Assembly: GCF_024496245.1 (NCBI RefSeq)
Contig: NZ_CP101740.1
Span: 868,001 to 932,000, forward strand
Reading direction: 5' to 3'
From: Sphingomonas qomolangmaensis
GTDB lineage: Bacteria; Pseudomonadota; Alphaproteobacteria; Sphingomonadales; Sphingomonadaceae
Length of the DNA stretch: 64,000 bases
Both the position numbers and the translations under genes were made by a program. Below, in pieces: positions 47,065 to 56,865 of the stretch. Within the stretch, counting starts at the first letter, position 1. The number at the start of each line of letters is the position of its first letter. The notes under the pieces are model-generated. The model worked only from the letters and a program-made list of their open reading frames with translations, was not told the DNA's origin and searched no databases.

Positions 47065-48077
47065 CACGCCGCGGCGCGCGATCGCCAGGGGGCGTAGAAT
47101 TCGGCGAGCATCGCCTGCACGGTACGCGGGTCGGCGATCTGATTGACGCGATTACGGAACTCGGCCGAACCGTGCAGCCCGCGGGTGTACCAACCGATAT
47201 GCTTGCGCGCCATATTCACACCGGTTTCGATGCCGTAATGGCTCAGCATCGCGTCATAATGCTCGGCGATCATGTCATATTGGTCGCTGATCGACGGATC
47301 GGGCACTTCGCGGCCGGTGGCGAACCACTGCATCACCTGCCCCAGCAGCCACGGCCGGCCATAGGCACCGCGGCCGATCATCAGCCCGTCGGCGCCCGAT
47401 TGTTCGAGCGCGGCTTCGGCATCGGCGATCGAGCAGATGTCGCCATTGGCGATCACCGGCAGCGACACCGCGTCCTTCACCCGGCGGATGAAGCCCCAAT
47501 CGGCCGAGCCCTTGTACATCTGGTTGCGCGTGCGGCCATGGACGGTAATCAGCTTGACCCCCAGATCCTCGGCGATCCGCGCGAGCTCTGGCGCGTTGAG
47601 GCTGTCATGGCACCAGCCCATCCGCATCTTGAGCGTCACCGGCACCTTCACCGCCTTCACCGTGGCATCGATGATCGCGGCGGCGTTGGGCAGGTCGCGC
47701 ATCAGTGCCGAGCCGGCGTCGCCGTTGACGATCTTCTTGACCGGGCAGCCCATGTTGATGTCGATGATCGCCGCGCCGCGATCCTCGTTGAGCTTCGCCG
47801 CCTCGGCCATCTCGTACGGGGTGCAACCCGCGAGCTGCATCGAGATCGGCTCTTCGACCGCATCCCAATCAGCCTTCTGCAGCGACTGGCGCGTCTCGCG
47901 GATCATCGCCTGGCTGGCGATCATCTCGGTAACGTTGAGCCCCGATCCGAAGCGGCGGACCAGCGTGCGGAACGGTCGGTCGGTGACACCGGTCATCGGC
48001 GCCAGCAGCACCGGGCTGTCGATCCGCACCGGTCCGATCTCGATCGGCCGGAAATTATGGAGATTGGGTGTCTGCAT
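47064..48077 (-). CDS. dusB: tRNA-dihydrouridine synthase DusB (NifR3 family)
   Basis: 337 residues. The FMN-binding TIM barrel starts [14 protein letters not shown], has the active-site MGCPVKKI with catalytic Cys, KMRMGW, HGRTR and NGDI. It reduces uridines in tRNA. ATG 48077 is chosen because homologous proteins begin just here; a longer in-frame extension upstream overlaps ispDF on the other strand and is rejected. First gene of the reverse ntr operon. Confidence 0.94.
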   Translation of the reverse strand: MQTPNLHNFRPIEIGPVRIDSPVLLAPMTGVTDRPFRTLVRRFGSGLNVTEMIASQAMIRETRQSLQKADWDAVEEPISMQLAGCTPYEMAEAAKLNEDRGAAIIDINMGCPVKKIVNGDAGSALMRDLPNAAAIIDATVKAVKVPVTLKMRMGWCHDSLNAPELARIAEDLGVKLITVHGRTRNQMYKGSADWGFIRRVKDAVSLPVIANGDICSIADAEAALEQSGADGLMIGRGAYGRPWLLGQVMQWFATGREVPDPSISDQYDMIAEHYDAMLSHYGIETGVNMARKHIGWYTRGLHGSAEFRNRVNQIADPRTVQAMLAEFYAPWRSRAAA

Positions 48078-48166
48078 GATGTGCCTAAAAATCGGGCAAG
48101 CCGTACAGCGCAGGCCCGCTAATGGCAAGACTGGCGGCGGTCTCCGGCTTGCGCTAGGCGGCAGCG

Positions 48167-49321
48167 ATGGCCAACCACCGCACCGCCGCGCTGATCGTCG
48201 CCGCCGGCCAGGGCATTCGGGCGGGCAGCGAACGCCCGAAACAATTCGCCATGCTCGCAGGCAAGCCGATGCTGGTACATTCCTATACGGCGCTGCGTGA
48301 TCATCCCGCGATCGAAACAGTGCTGGTAGCGATCGGCGATGGCCAGCAAGCGGATCTGCACGCGGCGCTGGGTGATGTCCGCTTCGTCCTTGGCGGCGCC
48401 ACTCGGCGCGATTCGGTGCGCAACGGCATCGATGCGCTGATCGCCCAGGGCTTCGACCAGGTGCTGGTGCACGACGCCGCGCGCCCGTTCCTGCCGAGCC
48501 GCGTGATCGACGCATTGGTCGCGGCGCTCGGCGACTATCCAGGCGCGGTGCCTGCACTGCCGATCGCCGACACGCTCGCGCGCGCCGGCGCCCTGCTCGG
48601 CGACACGGTATCGCGCGACGGATTGTGGCGGATCCAGACCCCCCAGGCATTTCGCCTGCCCGAACTGATGGCGGCGCACCGCGCCTGGCCTGCCGATGCC
48701 GAAGCGACCGACGACGCGCAGATGCTGCGCGCGATCGGTCATGGCGTCTGCATCGTCGAAGGAGATCGCATGCTCGAAAAGATTACCCACCCCGCCGATT
48801 TCGCCGCCGCCGAGGCGGCGCATGGCACGGCGCTGATTAGCCGATCGGCCAGCGGCTACGACGTCCACCGGCTCGAAGCAGGCGAGGAACTGTGGCTCGG
48901 CGGCGTACTGATCCCGCACGACAAGGGATTGTCGGGGCATAGCGATGCCGATGTCGGGCTCCACGCGATCACCGACGCGCTGCTGGGGACGATCGCGGCG
49001 GGCGATATCGGGATGCATTTTCCGCCGAGCGATCCGCAGTGGAAGGGTGCCGATTCGGCACAGTTCCTCCAGCACGCTGCTGGCCTCGTTTCGGCACAGG
49101 GGGGGATCATCGATTTCGTCGACCTGACCCTGATCTGCGAGGCGCCCAAGATCGGCCCGCATCGCGATGGGATCCGCGCGCGGATCGGCGAGCTCTTGCA
49201 CCTGCCCGTGACGTGCGTCAGCGTGAAGGCAACCACCACCGAGCGCCTGGGCTTCACCGGGCGGGGTGAAGGCATCGCCGCGATGGCGACCGCAACCGTT
49301 CGCCTACCAGGAGTAACCTGA
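48167..49321 (+). CDS. ispDF: Bifunctional IspD/IspF (CDP-ME synthase / MECDP synthase)
   Basis: 384 residues, a fusion. N-terminal IspD (1-220): [51 protein letters not shown]-terminal IspF (from about 226): [10 protein letters not shown] with the metal-binding Dx[32 protein letters not shown] and [10 protein letters not shown]. It performs two steps of the MEP pathway that starts with Dxr at the left edge of the window. The fusion is typical of several alpha- and epsilon-proteobacteria. Divergent from dusB over 89 bases. Confidence 0.96.
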   Translation: MANHRTAALIVAAGQGIRAGSERPKQFAMLAGKPMLVHSYTALRDHPAIETVLVAIGDGQQADLHAALGDVRFVLGGATRRDSVRNGIDALIAQGFDQVLVHDAARPFLPSRVIDALVAALGDYPGAVPALPIADTLARAGALLGDTVSRDGLWRIQTPQAFRLPELMAAHRAWPADAEATDDAQMLRAIGHGVCIVEGDRMLEKITHPADFAAAEAAHGTALISRSASGYDVHRLEAGEELWLGGVLIPHDKGLSGHSDADVGLHAITDALLGTIAAGDIGMHFPPSDPQWKGADSAQFLQHAAGLVSAQGGIIDFVDLTLICEAPKIGPHRDGIRARIGELLHLPVTCVSVKATTTERLGFTGRGEGIAAMATATVRLPGVT

Positions 49322-49854
49322 TGCGTCTCATGCATTTTTTCGCGGCGGTTGCAGCTATTGCGCTCCCCGGTGCCACGGTTGCGCAGACCGCGCGGCAATG
49401 CGTGCCCCAGCGCGAGGCCGAAGCATTGTTCCTCTACATGGCGCCCGAGGTGATCCGCCAGACCGGACAGACTTGCGCGGCCAATCTGCCCGCCAACGCA
49501 CTGCTGCGCCGTCAGTCGGGGCCATTCCTCGCCAAGTTCCAGACCGAGTCGGCGGGTGCCTGGCCGTTGGCGCGGAGTGCCATCGCGCGCATCGCCGGCG
49601 CCGATGTCCGTCAGATCCTCGATTCGCAATTCGCGCAACCGGTGGTCGCCGCGATGGTGGCACCGCTGCTGATCCAGCAAATCCGCGCGCAGGACTGCGG
49701 CAGCATCGAGCGTGTCGTCGCGCTGGTCGAACCCCTACCCGCGCGCAACGCGGCATCGCTGGTCACCACTATCCTGCAGCTCGCGGGCGACAATGGCGCC
49801 GAAGCGCGCCGCCGCCTGCCGATCACCATCTGCCCCGCCGGAGCGACCCGATGA
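49321..49854 (+). CDS. Exported protein of unknown function
   Basis: 177 residues with a signal peptide (about 1-22, ending TVAQ). The mature part is helical and contains conserved-looking Cys residues (near 27, 52, 126 and 173), perhaps disulfide-bonded in the periplasm. No family recognised. The ATG shares a base with the ispDF stop (TGATG), and the stop overlaps the cinA start by four bases, so it is cotranscribed with both. Confidence 0.65.
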   Translation: MRLMHFFAAVAAIALPGATVAQTARQCVPQREAEALFLYMAPEVIRQTGQTCAANLPANALLRRQSGPFLAKFQTESAGAWPLARSAIARIAGADVRQILDSQFAQPVVAAMVAPLLIQQIRAQDCGSIERVVALVEPLPARNAASLVTTILQLAGDNGAEARRRLPITICPAGATR

Positions 49855-50375
49855 CCCATCGCGACACCTTGCTGCCACAGGAGCTGATCGACAGCGCGAC
49901 CCGCGTGATCGAGGCCAATCGCGCGATCGGTCGCCGCATCGCGCTCGCCGAAAGCTGCACCGGTGGACTGGTCGCCGCGGCGCTGACCGAGGTGCCGGGA
50001 TCGTCCGACGTGTTCGATGCGAGCTTCGTCACCTATTCGAACGAGGCCAAGAAGATGATGCTGGGGGTGAGCGGCGACGTACTCGACACCTTCGGCGCGG
50101 TATCGGTCGCGGTCGCGTGGCAGATGGCGCAATCGGCGATCCAGCGATCGAGCGCCGACATCGCCGTCGCAATCACCGGGGTCGCTGGTCCCGGCGGCGG
50201 AACCGAGAAGAAGCCCGTCGGTCGGGTCGTGTTCGCGGTCGCCGAGCGCAGCGACGAGCCGCGCGAGGTCATGGCCGATTCGCGTGATTTCCCCGATACC
50301 GGGCGCGGCGGCGTGCGGCTTCAGGCGGCGCTTTGCGCGCTCGAACTGTTGATGCCTGCGCCGGTCGAGCCGTAA
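49851..50375 (+). CDS. pncC: CinA-family nicotinamide-nucleotide amidohydrolase
   Basis: 174 residues equal to the C-terminal domain of CinA only. Visible are RRIALAESCTGGLVAAALTEVPGSSDVF, with the conserved Ser-Cys-Thr-Gly, and AITGVAGPGGGTEKKPVGRV. The enzyme deamidates NMN to recycle pyridine nucleotides. ATG 49851 overlaps the preceding stop. It is convergent with ratA, and the two coding regions overlap for 55 bases. Confidence 0.92.
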   Translation: MTHRDTLLPQELIDSATRVIEANRAIGRRIALAESCTGGLVAAALTEVPGSSDVFDASFVTYSNEAKKMMLGVSGDVLDTFGAVSVAVAWQMAQSAIQRSSADIAVAITGVAGPGGGTEKKPVGRVVFAVAERSDEPREVMADSRDFPDTGRGGVRLQAALCALELLMPAPVEP

Positions 50376-50797
50376 AGCACCGCCGCGCGATCCTCGAACG
50401 CGCCGATCATCTTGCGCAACGCGCGATCGAACACCTGCCCCGCGAGCATTTCGAACATCCGGTTCTTGAACTGGAAATCGACGCAGAAATCGACCAGGCA
50501 ACCGCCCTTGCCGTCCTCGCGGAACTTCCAGTCGTTGTTCAGATACTTCATCGGTCCGTCGAGATAGGCGACGTGGATATGATCGGGGCGTTCGAGCTGC
50601 ACCTTCGAAGTGAAGGTTTCGCGCAGCCCCTTGAAGCCAACGATCATGTCGGCGACGAGCTCGCTGGCGTTGCTCGATCGCACCCGAATCGCGCTGACCC
50701 AGGGCAGGAATTCGGGATAGCGGCCGACATCGGCCACCATGTCGAACATCTGCTCGGGGGTGTAGGGCAGATGGCGGGTTTCGGTATGCTTGGGCAT
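50321..50797 (-). CDS. RatA/Coq10-like START-domain protein
   Basis: 158 residues. The pattern HLPYTPEQMFDMVADVGRYPEFLPWV at the start, FKGLRETFTSKV in the middle and DFQFKNRMFEMLAGQVFDRA near the end match the RatA/COQ10 polyketide-cyclase-like START family. Members bind hydrophobic ligands such as ubiquinone, or act as ribosome-associated factors. Given the lipA neighbour, the quinone-binding role is plausible but unproven. The C-terminal 20 residues are Ser/Ala-rich and overlap cinA on the other strand. Confidence 0.85.
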   Translation of the reverse strand: MPKHTETRHLPYTPEQMFDMVADVGRYPEFLPWVSAIRVRSSNASELVADMIVGFKGLRETFTSKVQLERPDHIHVAYLDGPMKYLNNDWKFREDGKGGCLVDFCVDFQFKNRMFEMLAGQVFDRALRKMIGAFEDRAAVLYGSTGAGINSSSAQSAA

Positions 50798-51735
50798 CAG
50801 GCGCGCACGCGCCCCAACTTTGCCTCGCGCGCCGCACGCAGCCGCGCGAAATCCTCGCCGGCATGGTAGCTGGAGCGGGTAAGCGGTGACGAGGCGACCA
50901 GCAGGAACCCCTTGGCGCGTGCGATCGCGGCATAGGCATCGAACGCCTGCGGGGTCACGAAATCCTCGACCTTGGCGTGGCGCGGGGTCGGCTGGAGATA
51001 TTGGCCCATCGTCAGAAAATCGACATCGGCCGAGCGCATGTCGTCCATCACCTGGTGGACTTCGAGCCGCTGCTCGCCCAGCCCCATCATCACCCCCGAT
51101 TTGGTGAAGATCGTCGGGTCGTGGCGCTTGACGCTTTCGAGCAACCGCAGCGAGGCATAATAGCGCGCGCCCGGGCGGATCGTCGGGTACAGCCGCGGCA
51201 CCGTTTCCAGATTGTGGTTATAGACGTCGGGCCGCGCGGTGACGATCGCCTCGACCGCCGCCTGCGCCTTGTTGCGGAAATCGGGGGTCAGGATTTCGAT
51301 CGTCGTATCGGGGGTGGTCCGTCGCAGCGCCTCGATCACCTTCACGAACTGCGACGCGCCGCCATCGGGCAGATCGTCGCGATCGACCGAGGTGATGACG
51401 ATATGCTGCAGCCCCAGTTCGGCGGCGGCGTCGGCGGTGTGCTGCGGCTCGAGCGGATCGACCATCCGCGGCATGCCGGTCTTGACGTTGCAGAAGGCGC
51501 AGGCGCGGGTGCACACGTCCCCCAGGATCATCACCGTCGCGTGTTTCTTGGTCCAGCACTCGCCGATATTGGGGCAAGCCGCTTCCTCGCAAACCGTCGC
51601 CAAGTTCAGGCGGCGCATCAGCGCCTTGGTCTCGGCAAAGCCGGTCGAGGTCGGCGCTTTCACCCGGATCCAGTCGGGCTTGCGCGCACGAGGCGGGCTA
51701 ATTGCGGGGTTTGCGAGCGCGATACCGTCGTTCAT
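50797..51735 (-). CDS. lipA: Lipoyl synthase
   Basis: 312 residues. Radical-SAM enzyme that inserts sulfur into octanoyl groups of E2 and glycine cleavage proteins. Both iron-sulfur motifs are present: [12 protein letters not shown] for the auxiliary cluster and CTRACAFC for the SAM cluster (CxxxCxxC). ATG 51735 gives a normal N-terminus; the longer start at 51837 is rejected. Its stop overlaps the ratA start (TGATG), a common lipA-ratA pairing. Divergent from the carbonic anhydrase gene. Confidence 0.96.
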   Translation of the reverse strand: MNDGIALANPAISPPRARKPDWIRVKAPTSTGFAETKALMRRLNLATVCEEAACPNIGECWTKKHATVMILGDVCTRACAFCNVKTGMPRMVDPLEPQHTADAAAELGLQHIVITSVDRDDLPDGGASQFVKVIEALRRTTPDTTIEILTPDFRNKAQAAVEAIVTARPDVYNHNLETVPRLYPTIRPGARYYASLRLLESVKRHDPTIFTKSGVMMGLGEQRLEVHQVMDDMRSADVDFLTMGQYLQPTPRHAKVEDFVTPQAFDAYAAIARAKGFLLVASSPLTRSSYHAGEDFARLRAAREAKLGRVRA

Positions 51736-51857
51736 GATGGCCAGATAGCCACCAACGGGCTGCAAAACAATGCCGGGAACCGCCGCGTATCCCGTCCATT
51801 TGTTAGGTAGGGCTAACTTCGAGTAAGTCCCGCTCAACCCATTTCGAGAGGAGAACG

Positions 51858-52553
51858 ATGACCTATTTCGCGAACCTGGTAGAAGGCTATCACCGCTTCC
51901 GCACGTCCGACCTGCGCCGCCAGCGCGACCGTTGGCTCGAGCTGCGCGAAGGGCAAAGCCCTAAGGTGATGGTGATCGCCTGCTCGGACAGCCGCGTCGA
52001 ACCCGCGCAGATATTCGATACGCTGCCCGGCGAGATCTTCGTGGTACGCAACGTCGCTGCGCTCGTGCCGCCATTCGAAACCCGCGCGGGCTTTCATGGG
52101 GTGTCGGCAGCGCTCGAATTCGCGGTGACCAAACTGAAGGTCGAAGAGATCGTCGTGATGGGCCACGGCGCCTGCGGCGGCTGCGCCGCGGCGCTCAGCG
52201 GCGCGTTTCGTGATGCCGAACCCGGCGAAGGCGGCTTCATTGCAAGCTGGGTGACGATCCTCGACGAGGCACGTGCGACGGTGAAGTCGCGTTGCGGCGA
52301 GAACGATGATGCCGGGCGCGAGATGGAATATGAGGCGGTCCGCACCTCGCTGACCAATCTCAAGAGCTTCCCGTTCGTCCAAAAGGCGATCGACGACGGA
52401 TCGCTCACGCTGCACGGCTCTTATTTCTCACTCGAGGACGGACAGCTTCGAGTGATGGGAGACGATGGCCAGTTCGAGTTCCAGCAGCCCGAGCAAGTCG
52501 AGGAAAGCCCTCTCCCCCCGATCGACATCGAACCGGTGAAACTCGCCGACTAA
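51858..52553 (+). CDS. can: Beta-class carbonic anhydrase
   Basis: 231 residues. Zinc ligands Cys42 (ACSDSRVEP), His103 and Cys106 (GHGACGGC) are in place, with the Asp44-Arg46 pair of the active site. It interconverts CO2 and bicarbonate. AGGAG precedes ATG 51858. Convergent with ppk2 (4-base overlap at the stops). Confidence 0.95.
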   Translation: MTYFANLVEGYHRFRTSDLRRQRDRWLELREGQSPKVMVIACSDSRVEPAQIFDTLPGEIFVVRNVAALVPPFETRAGFHGVSAALEFAVTKLKVEEIVVMGHGACGGCAAALSGAFRDAEPGEGGFIASWVTILDEARATVKSRCGENDDAGREMEYEAVRTSLTNLKSFPFVQKAIDDGSLTLHGSYFSLEDGQLRVMGDDGQFEFQQPEQVEESPLPPIDIEPVKLAD

Positions 52554-53377
52554 GGTTTCGCCAACGCCGCCCGCGCCATGCCCTCGAAATCGGGGTCGAG
52601 CGTGGGCGGCGTCATCGGCACCCTTGCCTCGAGCGCGTCGGCGATCGCGATCAGTGCGGCGATCCTCGCCGCCTTGCGGTTGTTGCCGTCGATGATCTGC
52701 CACGGTGCCAGCTCGGTCGAGGTGCGCGCGAGCATCTCGTCGATCGCCACCAGATAATCGCCGCGCCGCGCGCGGTTGCGATAATCCTCGGCGCCGGTTT
52801 TCCACTGCTTCCACGGATCGTCGAGCCGCTCGGCAAATTCGCGGTCCTGCGTTTCCTGCGTGATATGGACGAACAGCTTGACGATCGTGGTGCCGATCGC
52901 CGCCTGCTGCGCCTCGAACGCGTTGATCTCGCCATAGCCGCGCTGCCATTCGGGTTCGCTGGCATAGCCCTCGACGCGCTCGACCAGCACGCGGCCATAC
53001 CAGCTGCGATCGGCGATATAGATATGGCCGTGCGCGGGCAGGTGCTGCCAGAAGCGCCAGAGGAAATGGCGCGCCTTTTCGGCAGCCGAGGGCGCGGCGA
53101 TCGGCACCACTTCGAAGAAGCGCGGATCCCAGTTCGACGTCAGCCGCTTGATGATGCCGCCCTTGCCCGCGGCATCCCAGCCTTCGAGCACGATGATCGC
53201 CGCGCGCTTGTGGACGATATGCGCGACCTGAAGCTGCCATAGCCGCTCCTGCACCGCGTTCAGCGCATCGGTATAGTCGCCCTTGAACTTCTTGCCGCGC
53301 TCGTGGTCGGCTAGGTTCAAATCGCCCTTGCGCTTGGGTGGCGATTCATCGTGTGTGGTTTTCGACTGTTTGGCCAT
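52550..53377 (-). CDS. ppk2: Polyphosphate kinase 2 (PPK2 family)
   Basis: 275 residues. Walker A LEGWDAAGKGG and Walker B-like DRSWYGRVLVERVEG with the lid region near FAERLDDPWKQWK define a single-domain PPK2. These enzymes transfer phosphate between polyphosphate and nucleotides. ATG 53377 is chosen; two ATGs upstream (53389 and 53413) are in frame. It is 54 bases downstream of aspS, with a strong hairpin between. Its partners ppk1 and ppx are 3-7 kb to the right. Confidence 0.92.
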   Translation of the reverse strand: MAKQSKTTHDESPPKRKGDLNLADHERGKKFKGDYTDALNAVQERLWQLQVAHIVHKRAAIIVLEGWDAAGKGGIIKRLTSNWDPRFFEVVPIAAPSAAEKARHFLWRFWQHLPAHGHIYIADRSWYGRVLVERVEGYASEPEWQRGYGEINAFEAQQAAIGTTIVKLFVHITQETQDREFAERLDDPWKQWKTGAEDYRNRARRGDYLVAIDEMLARTSTELAPWQIIDGNNRKAARIAALIAIADALEARVPMTPPTLDPDFEGMARAALAKP

Positions 53378-53400
53378 GCCGCGCAGCATGCCCACCCCCG

Positions 53401-53424
53401 CCCCCTCCCGCAAGCGGGAGGGGG
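53401..53424. repeat. Perfect GC hairpin between aspS and ppk2
   Basis: CCCCCTCCCG (53401-53410) pairs with CGGGAGGGGG (53415-53424) around a CAAG loop. It lies in the 54-base gap and may terminate aspS or be one copy of the scattered GC-rich hairpin repeats found in sphingomonad intergenic DNA. No U-run accompanies it. Confidence 0.55.
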
Positions 53425-53431
53425 GATGCGA

Positions 53432-55225
53432 TCACGGCTTGGGCGCTGGCTCGACCACGCGGATGTTGAGTTCGCGCAGCTGCTTGGGCGACACCGCCGA
53501 CGGCGCGCTCATCATCAAATCTTCGGCGCGCTGGTTCATCGGGAACAGCACCACCTCGCGGATGTTAGGCTCGCCTGCCAGCAGCATTACCATCCGGTCG
53601 ATCCCCGGCGCCGAGCCGCCATGCGGCGGTGCGCCGCATTTGAAGGCGTTGATCATCCCTGCGAAATCGCGATCGACATCTTCCTGCGAATAGCCGGCGA
53701 TCTCGAACGCCTTGTACATGATCTCGGGCTTGTGGTTCCGGATCGCACCCGACGACAGCTCAACGCCGTTGCAGACGATGTCATACTGGTACGCCAGGAT
53801 GTCGAGCGGGTCCTTGCCCTCGAGCGCGGCCATCTCGCCCTGCGGCATGCTGAAGGGGTTGTGGCTGAAATCGACCTTCTTGGCGTCTTCGTCATATTCG
53901 AACATCGGGAAGTCGACGATCCAGCAGAATTCGAAGCGGTTCTGGTCGATCAGCTCGAGCTCCTCACCGATCCGGGTGCGCGCCGCGCCTGCGAGCTTGG
54001 CCGCCTGCAATTCCTTGCCGGCAGCGAAGACGATGCCGTCGTCGGGGCCGAGGCCGAGCGCCTCGACGAGCTTGCGCGTCGCTTCCTCGCCATGATTCTT
54101 GGCGATCGGACCGCCAAACTCGCCGCCCTTCTGGGTGATGTAGCCAAGCCCCGCATGGCCTTCGCTGCGCGCCCAGTCGTTGAGGTCGTCGAAGAATTTG
54201 CGGCTCTTGCCCGCGGTGTTCGGCGCAGGGATCGCGCGCACGACGCCGCCGCCTTCGACGATCCGGTCGAACAGTCCGAAGCCGCTCCCGCGGAAATGAT
54301 CGGTCACGTCGGTGATGACGATAGGGTTGCGAAGATCGGGCTTGTCGCTGCCATATTTCAGCATCGATTCGCGGTAGGGAATGCGCGCGAACGGGAGCGG
54401 CGAAACCTGGCGGCCCCTGCCCTGCCAGTCGGCGAACTCCTCGAACACGCCGTGGAGCACCGGCTCGATCGCCTGGAACACGTCTTCCTGCGTGACGAAG
54501 CTCATCTCGAAGTCGAGCTGGTAGAACTCGCCTGGGCTGCGGTCGGCGCGCGCGTCCTCGTCGCGAAAGCACGGCGCGATCTGGAAATAGCGGTCGAAGC
54601 CGGCGACCATGAGCAGCTGCTTGAACATCTGCGGCGCCTGCGGCAGCGCATAGAACTTGCCCGGATGGACGCGGCTCGGCACCAGATAGTCGCGCGCTCC
54701 CTCAGGGGAAGACGCGGTCAGGATCGGGGTCTGGAACTCGGTGAAGCCCTGGCCGATCATCCGGTTGCGCAGCGAAGCGATCACGTTCGAGCGCAGCATG
54801 ATGTTGGCGTGGATCCGCTCGCGGCGCAGATCGAGGAAGCGATAGCGAAGGCGGATATCCTCGGGATAATCAGCTTCGGCCGATACCGGCAGCGGCAGGT
54901 CGTGCGCCATGCTCTGCACCGTCGCATCGACCGCCCGCACTTCGATCGCGCCGGTCGGCAGATTGGGGTTCACCGCCTCGGGCGAGCGCGCGACGACCTT
55001 GCCGGTGATCGTCACCACCGATTCGCTGCGCAGCGATTCGATCACCGCGAAGGCTGGGCCGTCGACTTCGGTGACGATCTGGGTGATGCCATAATGGTCG
55101 CGCAGATCGACGAACACCAGGTCGCCATGGTCGCGCTTCTTGTGAACCCAACCCGATACGCGAACTTCCTGTCCGACATCTTCGGCGCGAAGGGCACCGC
55201 AACGGTGCGTGCGATAGGCGTGCAT
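53432..55225 (-). CDS. aspS: Aspartyl-tRNA synthetase
   Basis: 597 residues, bacterial type. The anticodon-binding OB domain is at the N-terminus ([26 protein letters not shown]). The class II core carries [18 protein letters not shown] (motif 2) and [18 protein letters not shown] (motif 3), and a GAD insert lies between. It charges tRNA-Asp (possibly also tRNA-Asn). ATG 55225 matches the start of homologues. A divergent repeat-containing gap precedes it. Confidence 0.96.
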   Translation of the reverse strand: MHAYRTHRCGALRAEDVGQEVRVSGWVHKKRDHGDLVFVDLRDHYGITQIVTEVDGPAFAVIESLRSESVVTITGKVVARSPEAVNPNLPTGAIEVRAVDATVQSMAHDLPLPVSAEADYPEDIRLRYRFLDLRRERIHANIMLRSNVIASLRNRMIGQGFTEFQTPILTASSPEGARDYLVPSRVHPGKFYALPQAPQMFKQLLMVAGFDRYFQIAPCFRDEDARADRSPGEFYQLDFEMSFVTQEDVFQAIEPVLHGVFEEFADWQGRGRQVSPLPFARIPYRESMLKYGSDKPDLRNPIVITDVTDHFRGSGFGLFDRIVEGGGVVRAIPAPNTAGKSRKFFDDLNDWARSEGHAGLGYITQKGGEFGGPIAKNHGEEATRKLVEALGLGPDDGIVFAAGKELQAAKLAGAARTRIGEELELIDQNRFEFCWIVDFPMFEYDEDAKKVDFSHNPFSMPQGEMAALEGKDPLDILAYQYDIVCNGVELSSGAIRNHKPEIMYKAFEIAGYSQEDVDRDFAGMINAFKCGAPPHGGSAPGIDRMVMLLAGEPNIREVVLFPMNQRAEDLMMSAPSAVSPKQLRELNIRVVEPAPKP

Positions 55226-55243
55226 GGCTGTTCTTCCGTTTTT

Positions 55244-55324
55244 CGTCACCCCGGCAAAGCCTGGGGTCTCGCGCCGCGAGCACGACGCCGGTGGCACGAG
55301 ACCCCAGCTTTCGCCCGGGTGACG
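55244..55324. repeat. Long imperfect inverted repeat in the aspS-rnd gap
   Basis: Two 28-base arms (55244-55271 and 55297-55324) are near-complementary: the left begins CGTCACCCCGGC and the right ends GCCCGGGTGACG, with GGGTCTCG facing CGAGACCC at the inner ends. The arms are separated by 25 bases. It looks like a REP/MITE-type intergenic element or a bidirectional structured site. I believe similar sequences are common between genes in sphingomonads, but that was not checked. Confidence 0.7.
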
Positions 55325-55399
55325 GATAATTCCGTGGTGGCCGCGCTTTCCCTTCCACCCCCACTTTGTCAACCCGGCAGACCTCGCTATGGGGGCCCG

Positions 55400-56575
55400 A
55401 TGCACATTCATGGTCTTATCGACGACAACGCCGCCATCGCCAATCTCTGCCATCGCCTGGCGCAGTCGCCCTATGTGGTGGTCGATACCGAGTTCATGCG
55501 CGAAAACAGCTATTGGCCCGAGCTCTGCCTGATCCAGATCGCCGACGCGAACGAAGCCGCGGCGATCGATCCGATGCAGCCCGGGATCGACATGAAGCCG
55601 CTGCTCGACCTGCTGACCGAGAATCAGGACGTGCTGAAGGTCTTCCACGCCGGCGGGCAGGATATCGAGATCGTCTACAACCTCACCGGCAAGACCCCGC
55701 ACCCGCTGTTCGACACCCAGGTCGCGGCGATGGCGCTGGGGCAAGGCGAGCAGATCGGCTATTCGAACCTGGTCGACAGCTATCTGGGGATCACCGTCGA
55801 CAAGGGCGCGCGCTTCACCGACTGGTCGCGCCGCCCGCTCGACGCGCGTCAGATCGACTATGCGATCGCCGACGTGACGCACCTTGCCGAAATCTTCCCT
55901 AAGATGCTCGAAAAGCTTCGCAAGACCGGCCGCGGACTCTGGCTCGACGAGGAGATGGAGCGTCTCGCCGATCCGTCGAACTACTTCAACGACCCCGAAG
56001 ACGTCTGGCGCCGGGTGCGGATCGCCAGCCGCAAGCCCGAAGTGCTCGGCCGGCTCAAGGCACTTGCGAAATGGCGCGAGATCGAGGCGCAGGCAAAGGA
56101 TCTGCCGCGCGGACGGATCGTCAAGGACGAGACGATCGCCGATCTGGCGGGCAATCCGCCGCGCAAGCAAAGCGACCTTTCGCGCGTCCGCGGGCTTTCG
56201 ACGACCTGGGGCGGCAACGACATCGGCGCGCGGCTGATGGCGGCGATCGAGTCGGCGGTGCCGATGCCTGCCGACGAAATGCCCGGACGCGATGATCGCA
56301 AGAACGGCATGGGCAAGGACGGCGCGCTGGTCGCCGACCTGCTAAAGCTGCTGCTCAAGATTCGCTCGCGCGACATCAACGTCGCCTCGAAGCTGCTCGC
56401 GCGGAGCGACGATCTAGAGGCCTTGGCGGGCGGCCAGCGCGAAGGGCTCTCGATCCTCGAGGGTTGGCGGTTCGAACAATTCGGCCGCGACGCGTTGGCG
56501 CTGGTCGAGGGGCATCTTGCGTTCGCGGTGAAAGGCGGCAAGTTGAAGATGACTCGGGCGGAGGATGCCGAATGA
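55400..56575 (+). CDS. rnd: Ribonuclease D
   Basis: 391 residues. The DEDD-type 3'-5' exonuclease domain opens with [22 protein letters not shown] (catalytic Asp and Glu) and includes [14 protein letters not shown] and [13 protein letters not shown]. Two HRDC domains occupy roughly 205-390. The enzyme trims tRNA 3' ends. ATG 55400 begins the recognisable protein; an in-frame opening far upstream overlaps aspS antisense and is rejected. Confidence 0.94.
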   Translation: MHIHGLIDDNAAIANLCHRLAQSPYVVVDTEFMRENSYWPELCLIQIADANEAAAIDPMQPGIDMKPLLDLLTENQDVLKVFHAGGQDIEIVYNLTGKTPHPLFDTQVAAMALGQGEQIGYSNLVDSYLGITVDKGARFTDWSRRPLDARQIDYAIADVTHLAEIFPKMLEKLRKTGRGLWLDEEMERLADPSNYFNDPEDVWRRVRIASRKPEVLGRLKALAKWREIEAQAKDLPRGRIVKDETIADLAGNPPRKQSDLSRVRGLSTTWGGNDIGARLMAAIESAVPMPADEMPGRDDRKNGMGKDGALVADLLKLLLKIRSRDINVASKLLARSDDLEALAGGQREGLSILEGWRFEQFGRDALALVEGHLAFAVKGGKLKMTRAEDAE

Positions 56576-56865
56576 CCCGTATGCTTACCTTCTTGCTGGT
56601 GCTCGGCTGCGTCGGTTGCGCGCCGGTCCAGCCAACCGCGGTTGCGCCTGTGGCGCCTGGCACCGAATGCAACGTCAGCAAGATGATCGACTTGATCGGC
56701 GAGCGCGCGACACCCGCTGTCGTTGAACGGGCGCAAAAACGGTCGGGCGCGAATACCGTTCGCCGCTACGAAACCGGGTCGATGCTGACCCAGGACTTTC
56801 GCAGCGACCGGCTGAACGTCGAAGTGGGCGAACTCGGCCGGATCATGAAGCTGAGCTGCGGTTGA
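56572..56865 (+). CDS. I78-type protease-inhibitor-like lipoprotein
   Basis: 97 residues. A lipoprotein-like signal ends near LGCVGC. The mature part CNVSKMIDLIGERATPAVVERAQKRSG...YRSDRLNVEVGELGRIMKLSCG matches the peptidase-inhibitor I78 pattern (CN...IG...ATP, D-x-R-P-D-R-L-N, C-terminal Cys-Gly). The ATG overlaps the rnd stop by four bases. Its end overlaps the convergent ppx gene by 23 bases. Periplasmic protection against proteases is the family idea; the target is unknown. Confidence 0.8.
   Translation: MTRMLTFLLVLGCVGCAPVQPTAVAPVAPGTECNVSKMIDLIGERATPAVVERAQKRSGANTVRRYETGSMLTQDFRSDRLNVEVGELGRIMKLSCG

Noticed and set aside
48078..48650. In-frame extension upstream of dusB
   Set aside because: It is antisense to ispDF, with Arg-rich composition; the DusB fold starts at 48077.
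53351..55399. In-frame extension upstream of rnd
   Set aside because: It runs antisense to aspS. RNase D similarity begins at 55400.
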